From assembly GCA_000437515.1 (NCBI GenBank), contig FR898413.1:25173-38704 (forward strand): a stretch of 13,532 nt of DNA. The letters are read 5' to 3'. The translations under genes and the position numbers were made by a program. Source of the stretch: Acidiphilium sp. CAG:727 (GTDB lineage Bacteria > Bacillota > Clostridia > Christensenellales > Borkfalkiaceae). Positions 13,412 through 13,532 of this stretch are shown here, one piece after another. Positions within the stretch are counted from its first letter, which is position 1, and every line of letters begins with the position of its first letter. Under the pieces are notes generated by a model. That model had not been told where the DNA came from and did no database searches. It saw only the letters and a list, made by a program, of their open reading frames with translations.

Positions 13412-13532
13412 AATGGATAAACGAAGCGGGAGTAAGCGTTCTTCACGCGTTAAGTTTTCCGACTTACGATCAAAAGGCGAAAGCCGCTCTCGATTTGCTC
13501 GGAAGCAACGGCGTGAAAGTTTACGTAAACAC
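13404..13532 (+). repeat. Tandem partial gene repeat, copy B, running off the window
   Basis: In the frame beginning at 13405 it encodes NVKWINEAGVSVLHALSFP...ALDLLGSNGVKVYVNT, the uninterrupted version of copy A. The frame is open from 13252 to the right edge but has no start codon or ribosome site of its own, so it is either part of a rearranged pseudogene or evidence of mis-assembly. The protein continues beyond the window. Confidence 0.7.

Noticed and set aside
1..13532. CRISPR array, tRNA, rRNA, transposase or prophage genes
   Set aside because: No regularly spaced repeats, cloverleaf sequences, rRNA motifs or mobile-element enzymes were seen anywhere in the window.

Overview
The window reads as a chromosomal glycan-utilisation locus of a Gram-positive, probably gut, Clostridia-type bacterium. 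The basis is strong AGGAGG-type Shine-Dalgarno sites, sigma-A promoters with TATAAT boxes, a CUT1-type sugar ABC importer with no ATPase gene of its own, lipoproteins with signal-peptidase-II boxes, and a surface protein ending in Cys, a hydrophobic helix and KKRRK. That tail and the mid-40s GC (by eye) resemble uncultivated Christensenellales/Borkfalkiaceae-like lineages; this placement is an inference and weak.

Layout. 1-2240 (+) is a GH95 glycosidase (alpha-L-fucosidase or alpha-L-galactosidase) missing its N-terminus. 2241-2543 is non-coding and holds a long bulged hairpin and a promoter. 2544-5183 (+) is a GH78 alpha-L-rhamnosidase. 5201-6016 (-) is an AraC-family regulator convergent with GH78; the two share a hairpin at their 3' ends. 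6017-6269 is a divergent regulatory region with an exact-consensus promoter for araC and an extended -10 promoter for the rightward operon, followed by a structured leader. The operon is: surface protein with tandem beta-type domains (6270-8408), solute-binding lipoprotein (8507-9913), two permeases (9913-10872, 10874-11773), a lipoprotein with a tyrosine-phosphatase-like domain (11782-12987), and a frameshift-truncated lipoprotein (12996-13322). The window ends inside a degenerate tandem repeat of that last gene.

How it may work. The surface protein and the solute-binding lipoprotein would capture an oligosaccharide, the permeases import it (energised by an ATPase encoded elsewhere), and GH78, with no signal peptide, would remove L-rhamnose in the cytoplasm. 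GH95 would remove L-fucose or L-galactose, probably also inside, though its N-terminus is not visible. Rhamnose plus fucose/galactose points to plant pectin (rhamnogalacturonan) side chains, as inference only.

The strongest non-obvious signal is regulatory. The GH78 promoter and the surface-protein/ABC promoter share the block GTCAACGTARTGTA exactly 58 bp upstream of the TATAAT box. They also share a GTATAT block at the same internal position and an identical TGGTATAATT extended -10. This looks like a two-half-site activator module, most simply for the AraC-family regulator encoded between the two promoters. Other notable items are the nearly leaderless araC transcript, the phosphatase-like lipoprotein in a sugar operon, a 77/80-identical duplicated leader plus signal-peptide cassette, and the broken tandem repeat at the right edge.
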